Source: Acidobacteriota bacterium (GTDB taxonomy: Bacteria > Acidobacteriota > Terriglobia > Terriglobales > SCQP01). From it: a DNA stretch of 37,154 nt. Position numbers and translations under genes: made by a program. The notes beneath the pieces are model-generated. The model made no database searches, had not been told where the DNA came from, and was given only the letters and a program-made list of their open reading frames with translations. The stretch lies in contig SCQP01000016.1 of the NCBI GenBank assembly GCA_004299485.1, forward strand, positions 277,842 to 314,995. The letters are read 5' to 3'. Every line of letters starts with the position of its first letter. Position 1 is the stretch's first letter. This document shows, piece after piece, positions 1 to 7,419 of the stretch.

Positions 1-1
1 C

Positions 2-109
2 TCCCTCAGCCGCAACTCACCCTTCGCGGGCTGGAAGCTGCGCGGCAAAGCCATCTACACCATCGTGGGCGGACGGGTGGTTTACTCCGCTAGGACACCG
101 GAATTGTGA
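2..109 (+). CDS. pyrC: Dihydroorotase, 3' end only (partial)
   Basis: The last 35 codons of a gene that begins before the window. The visible tail contains an [20 protein letters not shown]-type stretch followed by RVVY. This matches the conserved C-terminus of class I dihydroorotases (N-S-P-F-x-G-W, then T-x-V-x-G-x-x-V-Y), the zinc enzyme that cyclises carbamoyl aspartate in pyrimidine synthesis. Other amidohydrolases (hydantoinases, allantoinases) have related but less similar tails. The stop codon TGA is at 107-109, and the end overlaps tail-to-tail by 20 bp with the convergent gene on the minus strand. The catalytic core lies outside the window, so activity cannot be judged. Confidence 0.72.
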   Translation, partial: SLSRNSPFAGWKLRGKAIYTIVGGRVVYSARTPEL

Positions 110-536
110 GATCCAGGCGCACCGTCGGGTTGGGATTATATTGCGAGTCGGTGCGGGTTTTGCTGCGGTGGCCCTGCCATTCGGCGTAGACCTGGTAGCT
201 GGCGCCGGGCTGCAGATCGTGAAAGGCGTAGGCGCCGCGCTCATCGGTGATCACGTTGTGGATCACATTGGACTTCATGTTCTTGAGGACCACGATGGCG
301 GAGGCGATGGGCTGGTTCAGGGCGCTGAGCACCGTGCCGTAGATACTGCGGCCCAACGGCGGCGCTTGCTGCGCGCCCATGCTCACGGCCAGCGTCAACA
401 GCAAGGCCGCCAAGGCCTGCGCCTTTTGACGGGCGCGGGGCCGGGGGGGGCTGCGCCACGCCACCCGCTTAACGCTCGGCCGGGCTGGGAGCCCCGGGAG
501 CCCCAGTCCGGCCCCCGCGTTACGCGAGCCACTCAC
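90..536 (-). CDS. Small secreted carboxypeptidase-regulatory-like (CarboxypepD_reg) protein
   Basis: 148 residues from a GTG at 536. This start overlaps the stop of the upstream gene as GTGA, so translation is probably coupled. Residues about 37-57 form a hydrophobic export signal ending near GAQQ. The rest ([20 protein letters not shown], then [20 protein letters not shown]) is one beta-sandwich carboxypeptidase-regulatory-like domain of the kind that precedes Oar-type TonB receptors; here it stands alone. Residues about 6-36, before the signal peptide, are encoded by repeat copy A1 and are probably not ancestral. A later start inside the repeat (GTG giving MAWRSPPRP) would give a conventional signal peptide. 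Role unknown; likely periplasmic or surface-exposed. Confidence 0.7.
   Translation of the reverse strand: MSGSRNAGAGLGLPGLPARPSVKRVAWRSPPRPRARQKAQALAALLLTLAVSMGAQQAPPLGRSIYGTVLSALNQPIASAIVVLKNMKSNVIHNVITDERGAYAFHDLQPGASYQVYAEWQGHRSKTRTDSQYNPNPTVRLDLTIPVS
428..521 (+). repeat. Dispersed palindromic repeat family A, copy A1
   Basis: About 94 bp matching the other A copies: GGCGCGGGGCC at the left, CTGCGCCACGCCACCCGCTT in the middle, then a hairpin with arms GGGCTGGG and CCCAGTCC (one G-T pair). It lies wholly inside the reading frame of the minus-strand secreted protein, between its start codon and its signal peptide, and contains no stop in that frame. Its first hairpin is degraded by a G-run, so it looks like an older copy. 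Confidence 0.8.
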
Positions 537-805
537 TCCTCGTCCTCATCGTCGTTGTCGACATCGTCGCCATAGCCGTCTTCGTCCTCGTCTTCATCGT
601 CGTCATCGTCATCATCGTCGTCGAAATCGTCGTCATCGTCTTCGTCATCGTCGTCGTCGTCGTCGCCTTGCACTTTTTCGAGTTCCAGCGGATGCAGGTT
701 AACGACCTCACAACGAGAGCCGCAGTCTTCGCAGTGGACGATGCCACCTTCCTGCAGTTGTTCCTCGTCCAGATCCAGGTCGGCTTCGCAAGCAGGGCAG
801 TTCAC
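533..805 (-). CDS. LysW-like zinc-ribbon protein with poly-Asp/Glu tail
   Basis: 90 residues from GTG at 805. The start is chosen because a strong Shine-Dalgarno (GGGAGGAATCTT) directly precedes it; the frame is open further upstream to 859 without such a signal. Residues 1-45 form a CxxC...CxxC zinc ribbon (CPAC...CEDC) followed by CEVVNLHPLELEKV. This resembles the amino-group carrier protein LysW (C-x-x-C-G...EVV-x-L-x-P). LysW ends in EDWGE, whose terminal Glu carries the substrate; here the end is DDEDEE after about 40 almost purely acidic residues. It is therefore unlikely to be a standard LysW carrier. The acidic tail may bind metal or basic protein. No lysine/arginine LysX-Z genes are nearby. 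Confidence 0.72.
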   Translation of the reverse strand: MNCPACEADLDLDEEQLQEGGIVHCEDCGSRCEVVNLHPLELEKVQGDDDDDDDEDDDDDFDDDDDDDDDEDEDEDGYGDDVDNDDEDEE

Positions 806-811
806 AAGATT

Positions 812-816
812 CCTCC
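812..816 (-). promoter_or_regulatory. Shine-Dalgarno GGAGG for the zinc-ribbon gene
   Basis: GGAGG on the minus strand six bases upstream of the GTG at 805. It decides the start of the zinc-ribbon protein in favour of 805 rather than the upstream in-frame ATG at 859. Confidence 0.65.
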
Positions 817-896
817 CAGCAGGGGGTGCTTCGCGCCCCTGCCTACGACTAAGATACACAGATTCGGCAAGAGGCGGCTACTATGGTCAAGCAAGC

Positions 897-1340
897 ATGA
901 GCCATCACGCTTCTTCCTCTGGGCGAGAGTTCCCGCAGCGTCCCATCGTCGGGGTGGGGGTGACGGTGCGGAGAGGGAATGCTGTGCTACTGGTCGAGCG
1001 TGGCCATCCGCCGCTGGAAGGTTTGTGGAGCGTGCCGGGCGGCGCCGTCGAGCTGGGCGAGACGACGCGCGCCGCGGCCGCGCGTGAAGTGGAGGAAGAA
1101 ACCGGCATTGCGATCGCGGTGGGCCGCTTGCTCACGGTCGTGGACCGCCTGGTGCGGGATGCCTCGGGCCAGGTCCAATATCACTACGTACTGGTTGAGT
1201 ACGAAGCCAGTCCGCTGGACACGCGCGCCGAACCGCACGCCGCGACCGATGCCCGGCAGGCGCGCTGGGTCGAATGGCCCGATCTGGCGCAGTACGCCTT
1301 AGTCCCGGGGCTGGACGAGGTTTTGGCTCTCGTGCACTGA
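897..1340 (+). CDS. NUDIX hydrolase
   Basis: 147 residues from ATG 897. The NUDIX box is complete: G-G-A-V-E-L-G-E-T followed by R-E-V-E-E-E-T-G-I (G-x5-E-x7-R-E-U-x-E-E-x-G-U), around residues 43-66. This box binds Mg2+ and hydrolyses nucleoside diphosphates linked to another moiety. The N-terminal VGVGVTVRRGNAVLLVERGH and C-terminal RWVEWPDLAQYAL fit the MutT/ADP-ribose pyrophosphatase-like branch, but the substrate cannot be read from sequence. A five-codon frame (ATG at 882, better placed after GAGGCGGC) ends in TGA overlapping this start as ATGA, so the gene may be translated by coupling to a mini-leader. yebC follows 28 bp later. Confidence 0.88.
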   Translation: MSHHASSSGREFPQRPIVGVGVTVRRGNAVLLVERGHPPLEGLWSVPGGAVELGETTRAAAAREVEEETGIAIAVGRLLTVVDRLVRDASGQVQYHYVLVEYEASPLDTRAEPHAATDARQARWVEWPDLAQYALVPGLDEVLALVH

Positions 1341-1350
1341 TAGGCTTTGC

Positions 1351-1356
1351 TACAAT
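1351..1356 (+). promoter_or_regulatory. Candidate -10 element (TACAAT) for yebC
   Basis: TACAAT ends 12 bases before the yebC ATG at 1369, which predicts a very short 5' leader. No convincing -35 is seen at 16-18 bp spacing. It gives yebC its own promoter in addition to any read-through from the NUDIX gene. Confidence 0.4.
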
Positions 1357-1368
1357 AGCTTCCGCGCT

Positions 1369-2112
1369 ATGTCCGGACATTCCAAATGGGCCACGATCAA
1401 GCATAAGAAGGCTGCCACCGACGCCAAACGCGGCAAAATCTTCACCCGCCTGATCAAAGAAATTGCCATTGCCGCCCGCGAAGGCGGCGGCGACGCCGAG
1501 AGCAACCCCCGCCTGCGCACCGCTGTGCTGGCGGCCAAGGCGGAAAACATGCCCGCCGACAACATCAAACGCGCCATCCAGCGCGGCACCGGCGAGCTTC
1601 CGGGCGCGGTGTACGAGGAGTTTTCGCTCGAAGGCTACGGCCCGGGCGGCGTGGCCGTGCTGATGAATGTCACCACCGACAATCGCAACCGCACCGTCAG
1701 CGAAATCCGCCACCTGATGAGCAAGAACAACGGCAACATGGGCGAGGCCGGCAGCGTCGCCTGGATGTTCAAGAAGCGCGGCTCGATTTCCGTTCCCAAG
1801 GCCGCCGCTGCCGAAGATGATCTGATGGCGACGGTTCTTGAGGCCGGCGCGGACGACATGCTCGATGACGGCGAAAGCTGGGAAGTGCTGACCGCTCCGG
1901 AAAATTTCGATTCCGTCCTCAGCGCCGTCAAACAGCAGAAGATCGAGCCCGCCAACGCCGAAGTCGCCATGATCCCGCAGAACTACATCAAACTGCACGG
2001 CAAGGACGCCGAGCAGATGGTGAAGCTGCTCGACGCCATTGACGAAAGCGACGACGTCACTCAGGTCTACTCCAACTTCGACATGGACGAAGCCGAACTG
2101 GCCAGCGCCTAA
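1369..2112 (+). CDS. yebC: YebC/TACO1 family protein
   Basis: 247 residues, full length for the family. It begins with the signature MSGHSKWATIKHKKAATDAK and continues through RGKIFTRLIKEIAIAAREGG, NPRLRTAVLAAKAENMPADN and the ELPGAVYEEFSLEGYGPGGV block. The acidic C-terminal half ends in TQVYSNFDMDEAELASA. Family members are cytoplasmic; some were described as transcriptional regulators (PmpR), and YebC2 and mitochondrial TACO1 help ribosomes through proline-rich stretches. The sequence does not decide between the branches. No ruvC follows, although ruvC is a frequent neighbour elsewhere; repeat B1 begins 28 bp past the stop. Confidence 0.95.
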   Translation: MSGHSKWATIKHKKAATDAKRGKIFTRLIKEIAIAAREGGGDAESNPRLRTAVLAAKAENMPADNIKRAIQRGTGELPGAVYEEFSLEGYGPGGVAVLMNVTTDNRNRTVSEIRHLMSKNNGNMGEAGSVAWMFKKRGSISVPKAAAAEDDLMATVLEAGADDMLDDGESWEVLTAPENFDSVLSAVKQQKIEPANAEVAMIPQNYIKLHGKDAEQMVKLLDAIDESDDVTQVYSNFDMDEAELASA

Positions 2113-2140
2113 GAGCTAGAGCCGCACGCAAGCAGCAACG

Positions 2141-2250
2141 TGGCTCGCCACTTATTGCCCTGGTCGCTCCCGATGGTCGCTTGGAGTGTGGGCTTCGATT
2201 CCCGGCCGGGTCCGCCCGCTGGCGCTCCGGGCTCCTCCAAGCTGCCGCCA
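2141..2250 (+). repeat. Dispersed repeat family B, copy B1
   Basis: A 110-bp unit identical at 107 of 110 positions to copy B2 at 34461-34570. It begins TGGCTCGCCACTTATTGCCC and ends GCTCCTCCAAGCTGCCGCCA. Arms GCTTGGAG and CTCCAAGC can pair. It lies between the yebC stop and the ketosynthase start. One frame through it is open and joins the ketosynthase frame, so an automatic gene caller could wrongly extend that gene to 2140. Confidence 0.9.
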
Positions 2251-2316
2251 CTGGATTCAGAAATACTGAAGAACTTATCTGCATCCCAAGGCAGGTCTAA
2301 GACTCATAGTAGGATC

Positions 2317-3573
2317 ATGCAATTCCGTCGGGCGGTCATCAGCGGAATCGGGGCGGTGAGCCCCAACGGGTTGGGGCGGGAAGCTTTCTGGCAAGCGACG
2401 ACGGCAGGCGCAAGTGGAATCCGGCGCATCGACGCCTTTGTCGAAGCACAACTGCCGATTGAGATCGGCGGCTACGCCGCTAGCTTCGAGCCTCGGGACT
2501 ACATGGACGAGACCGAGCTGCGGCACGTCAGCCGGGTGGTGCCGCTGCTGCTGGCGGCCAGCGGTGAGGCGCTGACGGATGCGGGCATCGACCCGGCAGC
2601 CTTGCGCCTGGACGAGCGCCGCCGCATGGGCGTGCTCATCGGCAGCGGAGGCGGCGCGCTGGAATTCGTCGAGCGCCAGTTTTCGCTGTATTTCAGCGGT
2701 GCCGACCGGCGTTGCAGCGTGTATACGATTCCTTCGGCGACGCATGGCACCATCGCCAGCGAAGCCTCCATGCGCTTTAATTTGCGCGGCTTCAGCCACC
2801 TGATTTCCACCGGCTGCACCTCCTCCACGGATGCGCTCGGCTACGCACGCCAGCAGATCCAGTGCGGAACGGTGGATGCGGTCCTCTGCGGCGGCACCGA
2901 CGCGCCGCTCTCCCCGCTGATCGTGCGGGCGTTTCATCTGATGAAAATTCTCACCACGCGCTGGAATCAGGAACCGGCGCGTGCCTCACGCCCCTTCTCG
3001 CGCGACCGTGATGGCTTTGTGCTGGGCGAAGGCTCCTGGATGTTCGTGGTCGAAGAGCGCGAGCATGCGCGGGCGCGCGGCGCCCATATTTACGGCGAGA
3101 TCGCCGGCTACGGTTCCACGTGTGAAGCCTTTCACCGGGTGCGCCTGGACGAGTCGGCGGAAGAACCCGCGCGCGCCATGACCCTGGCGCTGGAAGACGC
3201 CGGCCTCGCGCCGCAAGTCATCGATTACGTCAATCTGCATGGCACCGCGACCGTACTCAATGACCGCATCGAGACCCGCGCCATCAAGCGCGCCTTCGGC
3301 CCCGCGGCCTATGCCATTCCCATGTCGTCGTTGAAATCGCTCATCGGGCATCCGCAGGGAGCCTGCGGCGCCGCCGGGGTAGCCGCAACTTTGCTGGCCA
3401 TACGCGACGGCACGCTGCCACCCACGGCCAACCTCGAAGCTCCCGATCCCGACTGTGATCTGGACTACGTGCCGCAACCCGGCCGCAAAACCGCCATCCG
3501 CCATGCCCTGTGCAACTGTATTGCGTTCGGATCGAAAAACTCCGCGCTGGTGCTCAGCGCCGCGGAGGCTTGA
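2317..3573 (+). CDS. Beta-ketoacyl synthase (FabF/KAS II-like)
   Basis: 418 residues from ATG 2317, the length of a FabF-type ketosynthase. The full catalytic set is visible: Cys167 in STGCTSSTDA, His308 in NLHGTATVLND, Lys340 in SSLKSLIGH and His345. It should therefore condense acyl-ACP with malonyl-ACP. The frame stays open upstream to 2140, but that part is repeat B1; the chosen start aligns with the normal N-terminus (RAVISGIGAVSPNGLG). It is first of three tightly joined genes (methyltransferase 5 bp later, then an overlapping FAD oxidoreductase). No ACP, malonyl-CoA transacylase or FabG/FabZ is present, so this is more likely a dedicated tailoring or secondary-metabolite ketosynthase than the housekeeping fabF. 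Product unknown. Confidence 0.88.
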   Translation: MQFRRAVISGIGAVSPNGLGREAFWQATTAGASGIRRIDAFVEAQLPIEIGGYAASFEPRDYMDETELRHVSRVVPLLLAASGEALTDAGIDPAALRLDERRRMGVLIGSGGGALEFVERQFSLYFSGADRRCSVYTIPSATHGTIASEASMRFNLRGFSHLISTGCTSSTDALGYARQQIQCGTVDAVLCGGTDAPLSPLIVRAFHLMKILTTRWNQEPARASRPFSRDRDGFVLGEGSWMFVVEEREHARARGAHIYGEIAGYGSTCEAFHRVRLDESAEEPARAMTLALEDAGLAPQVIDYVNLHGTATVLNDRIETRAIKRAFGPAAYAIPMSSLKSLIGHPQGACGAAGVAATLLAIRDGTLPPTANLEAPDPDCDLDYVPQPGRKTAIRHALCNCIAFGSKNSALVLSAAEA

Positions 3574-3578
3574 TCGCC

Positions 3579-4214
3579 GTGCGGCAGCAGTTGGCGCAGG
3601 AGCTGCTCGATGACGATGCCGGCACGCCGCAGGAAGTCAACCGTAGTCTTGCCGAGCTTTGGTGGATCAACCGCCATCTCGGGGGCCTGAGCTCCTGGCG
3701 GCAACTGCTGCATGCTGCCCAGATCGCTCCGGCCACATGGCTGGATGTCGGCTCAGGCCGCGGTGAGCTGGCAGCACTCCTGGCCCAAATGTCCGGCGCG
3801 CAGGTGGTGATGCTCGACCGCCGCACCTCCCATTTGGGCGCAAGCGGCTGCCGGGTCGCAGGCGACGCGCTGCAGCTCCCCTTTACGGACGCCAGCTTTG
3901 ACGTGGTCACCTGCAACTTGTTTTTGCACCATTTTCATGGCGATATGGCACGGCAGTTGCTGGCGGAAATGCGGCGCGTCGCCCGGCGAGCGGTGCTCAT
4001 CAACGACCTCGAGCGCGCCTGGATTCCTTACTGGTTCATTCGCCTGCTGGCAGCGCGCTTCAGCCGCATCACCCGCTACGACGGACCGCGCAGCGTGCGC
4101 CAGGCCTACACGGCCGCCGAACTCGATCAGCTTGCGCAGCCCTGGCCCCATAAGGTTCTGCGGCTGAGCCACTATCGCGTGGGTCTCATCCTCTGGTGCA
4201 ACCGTGATCTATGA
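3579..4214 (+). CDS. Class I SAM-dependent methyltransferase
   Basis: 211 residues from GTG 3579, with GGAGG at 3564-3568; the frame is open further upstream, but that part overlaps the ketosynthase. Motif I is WLDVGSGRGELAALLA, followed by an acidic loop (VVMLDRR) and the post-I/II region DALQLPFTDASFDVVTCNLF with LHHFHGD, as in UbiE/Methyltransf_11 enzymes. A hydrophobic WIPYWFIRLLAARFSRITRYDG stretch near the C-terminus suggests a lipid-like substrate; this is inference. The stop overlaps the next start by 11 bp, so the trio is translationally coupled and the enzyme probably methylates the ketosynthase product. Confidence 0.85.
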   Translation: MRQQLAQELLDDDAGTPQEVNRSLAELWWINRHLGGLSSWRQLLHAAQIAPATWLDVGSGRGELAALLAQMSGAQVVMLDRRTSHLGASGCRVAGDALQLPFTDASFDVVTCNLFLHHFHGDMARQLLAEMRRVARRAVLINDLERAWIPYWFIRLLAARFSRITRYDGPRSVRQAYTAAELDQLAQPWPHKVLRLSHYRVGLILWCNRDL

Positions 4215-5286
4215 TGTCGCCATTGTCGGCGCCGGCCCGGCGGGCACGAGCGCGGCGCTCGCCGCCACCGAACGCGGCCTGACGGCGGTGCTCTGCGAGC
4301 GCAGCGGCTTCGACGACGGCCGCGCACGCGACAAGGTGTGCGGTGAATTTATCTCCGCCGAAGCTGTGCCGTTACTGGAGCGTTGGACGCCCGCGCTGCT
4401 TGCCCAGGCTCCCGTCATCCGCCAAGCGCACCTGGTCAGTTCCCACGGGGCCAGCGCCGCCTTTTCTTTGCCGCAGCCGGCGCGCGGCATTTCGCGCCTG
4501 GCGCTCGATGCCACTCTCTGGCGCGCCGCTGGACAAGCCGGCGTCAGCCTGCGGCCGCGGTGCGCCATCGCGGACGCTACGCCATCTGGCCAGGGCTGGC
4601 TATTGCGCACGGCCACCGGCGAGCCGCTGGCCGCCCGCGCTGTCATTTGGGCCACCGGCCGGCAGCCAGCCACCGGCGGAGCGCGCTGGCTGGGCCTTAA
4701 GGCCCGCTTCGACGGCCTGCCGCTGCGGCCGGAAGTCGAGCTCTACAGCCTGCGCGGGGGCTATTGCGGGGTGGCGCCGGTGGAGAACGGCTGGACCAAC
4801 GTCTGCTGCCTGCTGCGCGCGCGGCTCGCGCCGCCCCCAGCGGACAGTTCGGATTTTCTATCCTGGCTCGCGCGCGTCGAGGGCAGCGCCGCTCTCGTGG
4901 CCCGCTTGCGCGGCGCACACCAGGCCACGCCCACGGTGATCACCGCCGGAATCACGCTCGGCCCGCGGGTGGCGCTTGCCGGCGGCCACCTCATGGCAGG
5001 CGATGCCAGCGGATTTGTGGATCCGTTTACCGGCGACGGCATCGCCCGCGCGTTGTTTTCCGGTCAGCTTGCGGCGGCGGCCATCGCGGAGGGAAATACG
5101 GCCGGTTACGCCACGGCACTGCGGCAAGCCTCGCGCGCCAGTTTCCGTACCGGCGCCGGGCTGCGCGCCGCAGTGCTCGCGCCTGCCTGGCTGCAAGCCG
5201 CGCTACTGCCTCTCTGCGCTCATCCGGCCCTGGGCAGGCGACTCGTGGCGGCTACCCGCTGGCGCGCCGGAAGAGACCGAAGGTGA
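4204..5286 (+). CDS. FAD-dependent oxidoreductase (geranylgeranyl-reductase / monooxygenase-like)
   Basis: 360 residues from GTG 4204. The N-terminus carries a Rossmann dinucleotide fold (VAIVGAGPAGTSAALAATER, then an acidic residue in VLCERSG). A second FAD motif, GDASGFVDPFTGDGIARAL, lies near residue 265. This layout fits the geranylgeranyl reductase/halogenase/hydroxylase superfamily, which reduces isoprenoid double bonds or hydroxylates aromatic rings. Together with the ketosynthase and methyltransferase it forms a compact biosynthetic operon. The last 35 bp overlap the 3' end of the convergent methyltransferase gene. Whether it is a reductase or a monooxygenase cannot be read from the sequence. 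Confidence 0.83.
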   Translation: MIYDVAIVGAGPAGTSAALAATERGLTAVLCERSGFDDGRARDKVCGEFISAEAVPLLERWTPALLAQAPVIRQAHLVSSHGASAAFSLPQPARGISRLALDATLWRAAGQAGVSLRPRCAIADATPSGQGWLLRTATGEPLAARAVIWATGRQPATGGARWLGLKARFDGLPLRPEVELYSLRGGYCGVAPVENGWTNVCCLLRARLAPPPADSSDFLSWLARVEGSAALVARLRGAHQATPTVITAGITLGPRVALAGGHLMAGDASGFVDPFTGDGIARALFSGQLAAAAIAEGNTAGYATALRQASRASFRTGAGLRAAVLAPAWLQAALLPLCAHPALGRRLVAATRWRAGRDRR

Positions 5287-5875
5287 ACGGCTGCACGCCG
5301 CCCGCAGGGGTGACGTGGCGCTCGCTGCCGCTCTCCTCCAGAACGAATTGGGGTCCGAGTTCCGCCTGTAAGCCTGCGGCATCGTAGCGCCGGACCTCGC
5401 GGCCACTGCATTGGAATGGCCCACCGGGCGCAAAGGTACGGAGCATCAGGAAGCCGCCTGGCTTGATGGCCTTGTGCGCCTGACGCGCATAGGCGTGGCG
5501 CTCGTCCGCGCCGGTCAGGAAATGGAACAGTGCGCGATCGTGCCAAATGTCGAAGGCGGCGGCTTCGAGCGGGGCGGTGGTGATGTCTGCGGCAAGCCAG
5601 CGCACGCGTTCCGCCGCCGCGCCCAGGCGTTTTTGCGCCGCCGCCAGTGCTGCCGGCGCGATATCGAGCACCGTCAGCCGGGAATAGCCGCGTGCCAGCA
5701 GATCGTCCACCAGAGTGGCGTCACCCCCGCCGACGTCGATGATCGCCGCGTCCGGCGGGCCGGCCACGCGCATGATCAGCTCCAGCGAGCACTCCAGATG
5801 CGGGCGGTGCCAGCTCCGCTCGCCGGGTTTACCCTTCGCGTATACCTGCTGCCAGTGCGCTTTCGCGTCCGCCAT
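5252..5875 (-). CDS. Class I SAM-dependent methyltransferase
   Basis: 207 residues from ATG 5875 (a GTG two codons upstream is possible). Motif I is IIDVGGGDATLVDDLLARGY, followed by LTVLDIA and, after a spacer, DIWHDRALFHFL and IKPGGFLMLRTFAPGG, a complete seven-strand methyltransferase. The opening AHWQQVYAKGKPGERSWHR resembles the TPMT/Tehb-like small-molecule group; substrate unknown. It is divergent from ubiD with only 17 bp between the start codons, so the two promoters must overlap. It converges with the FAD oxidoreductase gene. Confidence 0.85.
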   Translation of the reverse strand: MADAKAHWQQVYAKGKPGERSWHRPHLECSLELIMRVAGPPDAAIIDVGGGDATLVDDLLARGYSRLTVLDIAPAALAAAQKRLGAAAERVRWLAADITTAPLEAAAFDIWHDRALFHFLTGADERHAYARQAHKAIKPGGFLMLRTFAPGGPFQCSGREVRRYDAAGLQAELGPQFVLEESGSERHVTPAGGVQPFTFGLFRRASG

Positions 5876-5881
5876 GCACAC

Positions 5882-5887
5882 TATAAT
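5882..5887 (+). promoter_or_regulatory. Consensus -10 (TATAAT) for ubiD; probable leaderless start
   Basis: A perfect TATAAT ends five bases before the ubiD ATG at 5893. Transcription would then begin at or within a base or two of the start codon, giving a leaderless mRNA. No clear -35 is seen. The opposite strand has CATTATAG here, which could serve the divergent methyltransferase. Confidence 0.5.
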
Positions 5888-5892
5888 GGCGC

Positions 5893-7419
5893 ATGGCGTT
5901 TGCCGATTTACGCGAATTCATCGCCGCCCTGGAACAAGCCGGAGAACTGAAACGCATCCGCGCCGCGGTCGACCCGGTACTGGAAATCACCGAGGTCACC
6001 GACCGCGTCAGCAAACGCGGCGGCCCGGCACTGCTGTTTGAAAACCCTACCGGCTACGCTGGTCATCCGCTGCTTATTAACCAAATGGGTTCGCGCCGCC
6101 GCATGGCGATGGCGCTTGGGGTCAATCAAGTAGATGAAATCGCCGCGCGCATCCGCGCCCTGCTCGAAATGAAACCGCCGGAGGGTTTGCTGGGCAAGCT
6201 GAAGATGTTGCCCAAGCTGGCCGAAATGGGCGCCTTTTTCCCGCACACGGTCAAATCCGGCGCCTGCCAGGAGGTCGTGAAGCGAGCAGATTTTTCGGTT
6301 CTCGATTTTCCGGTTTTGCAGTGCTGGCCAGAAGATGCCGGCCGCTACATCACGCTGCCGCTGGTGTTCAGCAAGCATCCGGTCAGCGGACGGCGCAACG
6401 TGGGCTTGTACCGCTTGCAGGTTTTCGACGGCCAGACGCTGGGCATGCACTGGCAGATTCACAAGCAGGGCGCGGATCACCTGCGTGAACGCCAGCGCGC
6501 GCTGGGGGAGGCGGGCGGCGAGGTGCTCCGCCGCGCCCACGGTTTGCCCGCGGTGCAGGCGCCGCTCGACCGCTCCCCCCAGGGTGAGCGCATGGAGGTC
6601 GCCGTCGCCATCGGTACCGATCCGGCCACGACGTTTGCCGCGATTCTGCCGGCGCCGCCTTCGCTGGACGAAATGATGCTTGCCGGCTTCCTGCGCCAGC
6701 ATCCCGTGGAACTGGTCAAATGCCAGACGGTGGATTTGGAAGTCCCGGCCTGCGCCGAAATCGTGCTCGAGGGTTACGTCGATCTGGGCGAGCGCCGGCG
6801 CGAAGGCCCCTTCGGCGACCACACCGGCTTCTACTCCCTCGCGGATGACTACCCGGTGCTGCATCTCACCGCCATCACCCATCGGCGTGATCCCATTTAC
6901 GCCACGACGATCGTCGGCAAACCGCCCATGGAAGACGGCTGGATGGGCGAGGCCATCACGCGCATCTTCCTGCCGCTGATGCAAATGCAGTTCCCCGAGA
7001 TTGTGGATGTGAATCTGCCCGTTGAAGGCGTGTTTCACAACCTCATGATCGTCAGCATCCGCAAGGCGTATCCCGGCCATGCGCGCAAGATCATGAACGG
7101 CATCTGGGGTCTCGGGCAGGCGATGTTCACCAAGTGCATCGTCGTCGTGGACGAGGATGTCGACGTGCAAAATATTCCCGATGTGGTCCTGAAAGCCTTC
7201 AATCACATCGATCCGGAGCGCGACATTCAATTCACGCTCGGTCCCGTGGACGCCCTCGACCACGCTTCGCGCTTGCCCAACTTCGGCTCGAAAATGGGTG
7301 TCGATGCGACGCGCAAATGGCCCAGTGAAGGCTTTCTCCGCCCCTGGCCGGGCGAAATTCTCATGGACGCTGCCACCAAGGCCACCGTCGACGCCCTCTG
7401 GCCGAAGTTGGGTCTCTAG
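5893..7419 (+). CDS. ubiD: UbiD family prenylated-FMN decarboxylase
   Basis: 508 residues, normal UbiD length. Conserved stretches include FADLREFIAALEQAGELKRI at the N-terminus, NVGLYRLQVFDGQTLGMHWQ and AVAIGTDPATTFAAILPAPP in the middle, and the signature EGPFGDHTGFYS with nearby acidic residues used with prenylated FMN. UbiD/MenA-type decarboxylases act on 4-hydroxybenzoate-derived quinone precursors or, in other branches, on futalosine-route menaquinone intermediates or aromatic acids. A quinone role is most likely but is not shown by neighbours, as no ubiX or other quinone gene is in the window. The TAG stop forms part of an inverted repeat shared with the convergent gene. Confidence 0.92.
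   Translation: MAFADLREFIAALEQAGELKRIRAAVDPVLEITEVTDRVSKRGGPALLFENPTGYAGHPLLINQMGSRRRMAMALGVNQVDEIAARIRALLEMKPPEGLLGKLKMLPKLAEMGAFFPHTVKSGACQEVVKRADFSVLDFPVLQCWPEDAGRYITLPLVFSKHPVSGRRNVGLYRLQVFDGQTLGMHWQIHKQGADHLRERQRALGEAGGEVLRRAHGLPAVQAPLDRSPQGERMEVAVAIGTDPATTFAAILPAPPSLDEMMLAGFLRQHPVELVKCQTVDLEVPACAEIVLEGYVDLGERRREGPFGDHTGFYSLADDYPVLHLTAITHRRDPIYATTIVGKPPMEDGWMGEAITRIFLPLMQMQFPEIVDVNLPVEGVFHNLMIVSIRKAYPGHARKIMNGIWGLGQAMFTKCIVVVDEDVDVQNIPDVVLKAFNHIDPERDIQFTLGPVDALDHASRLPNFGSKMGVDATRKWPSEGFLRPWPGEILMDAATKATVDALWPKLGL

Noticed and set aside
2180-2215. tRNA T-arm-like motif (GGGCTTCGATTCCCGG) in repeat B
   Set aside because: Only the loop-like TTCGATTCC resembles a tRNA; no acceptor, D or anticodon arms can be drawn, and the stem has mismatches. 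Not called as a tRNA or tRNA-derived element.
5908-7263. Long open frame on the minus strand opposite ubiD
   Set aside because: A composition shadow of a GC-rich gene; no family motifs, and ubiD is certain.
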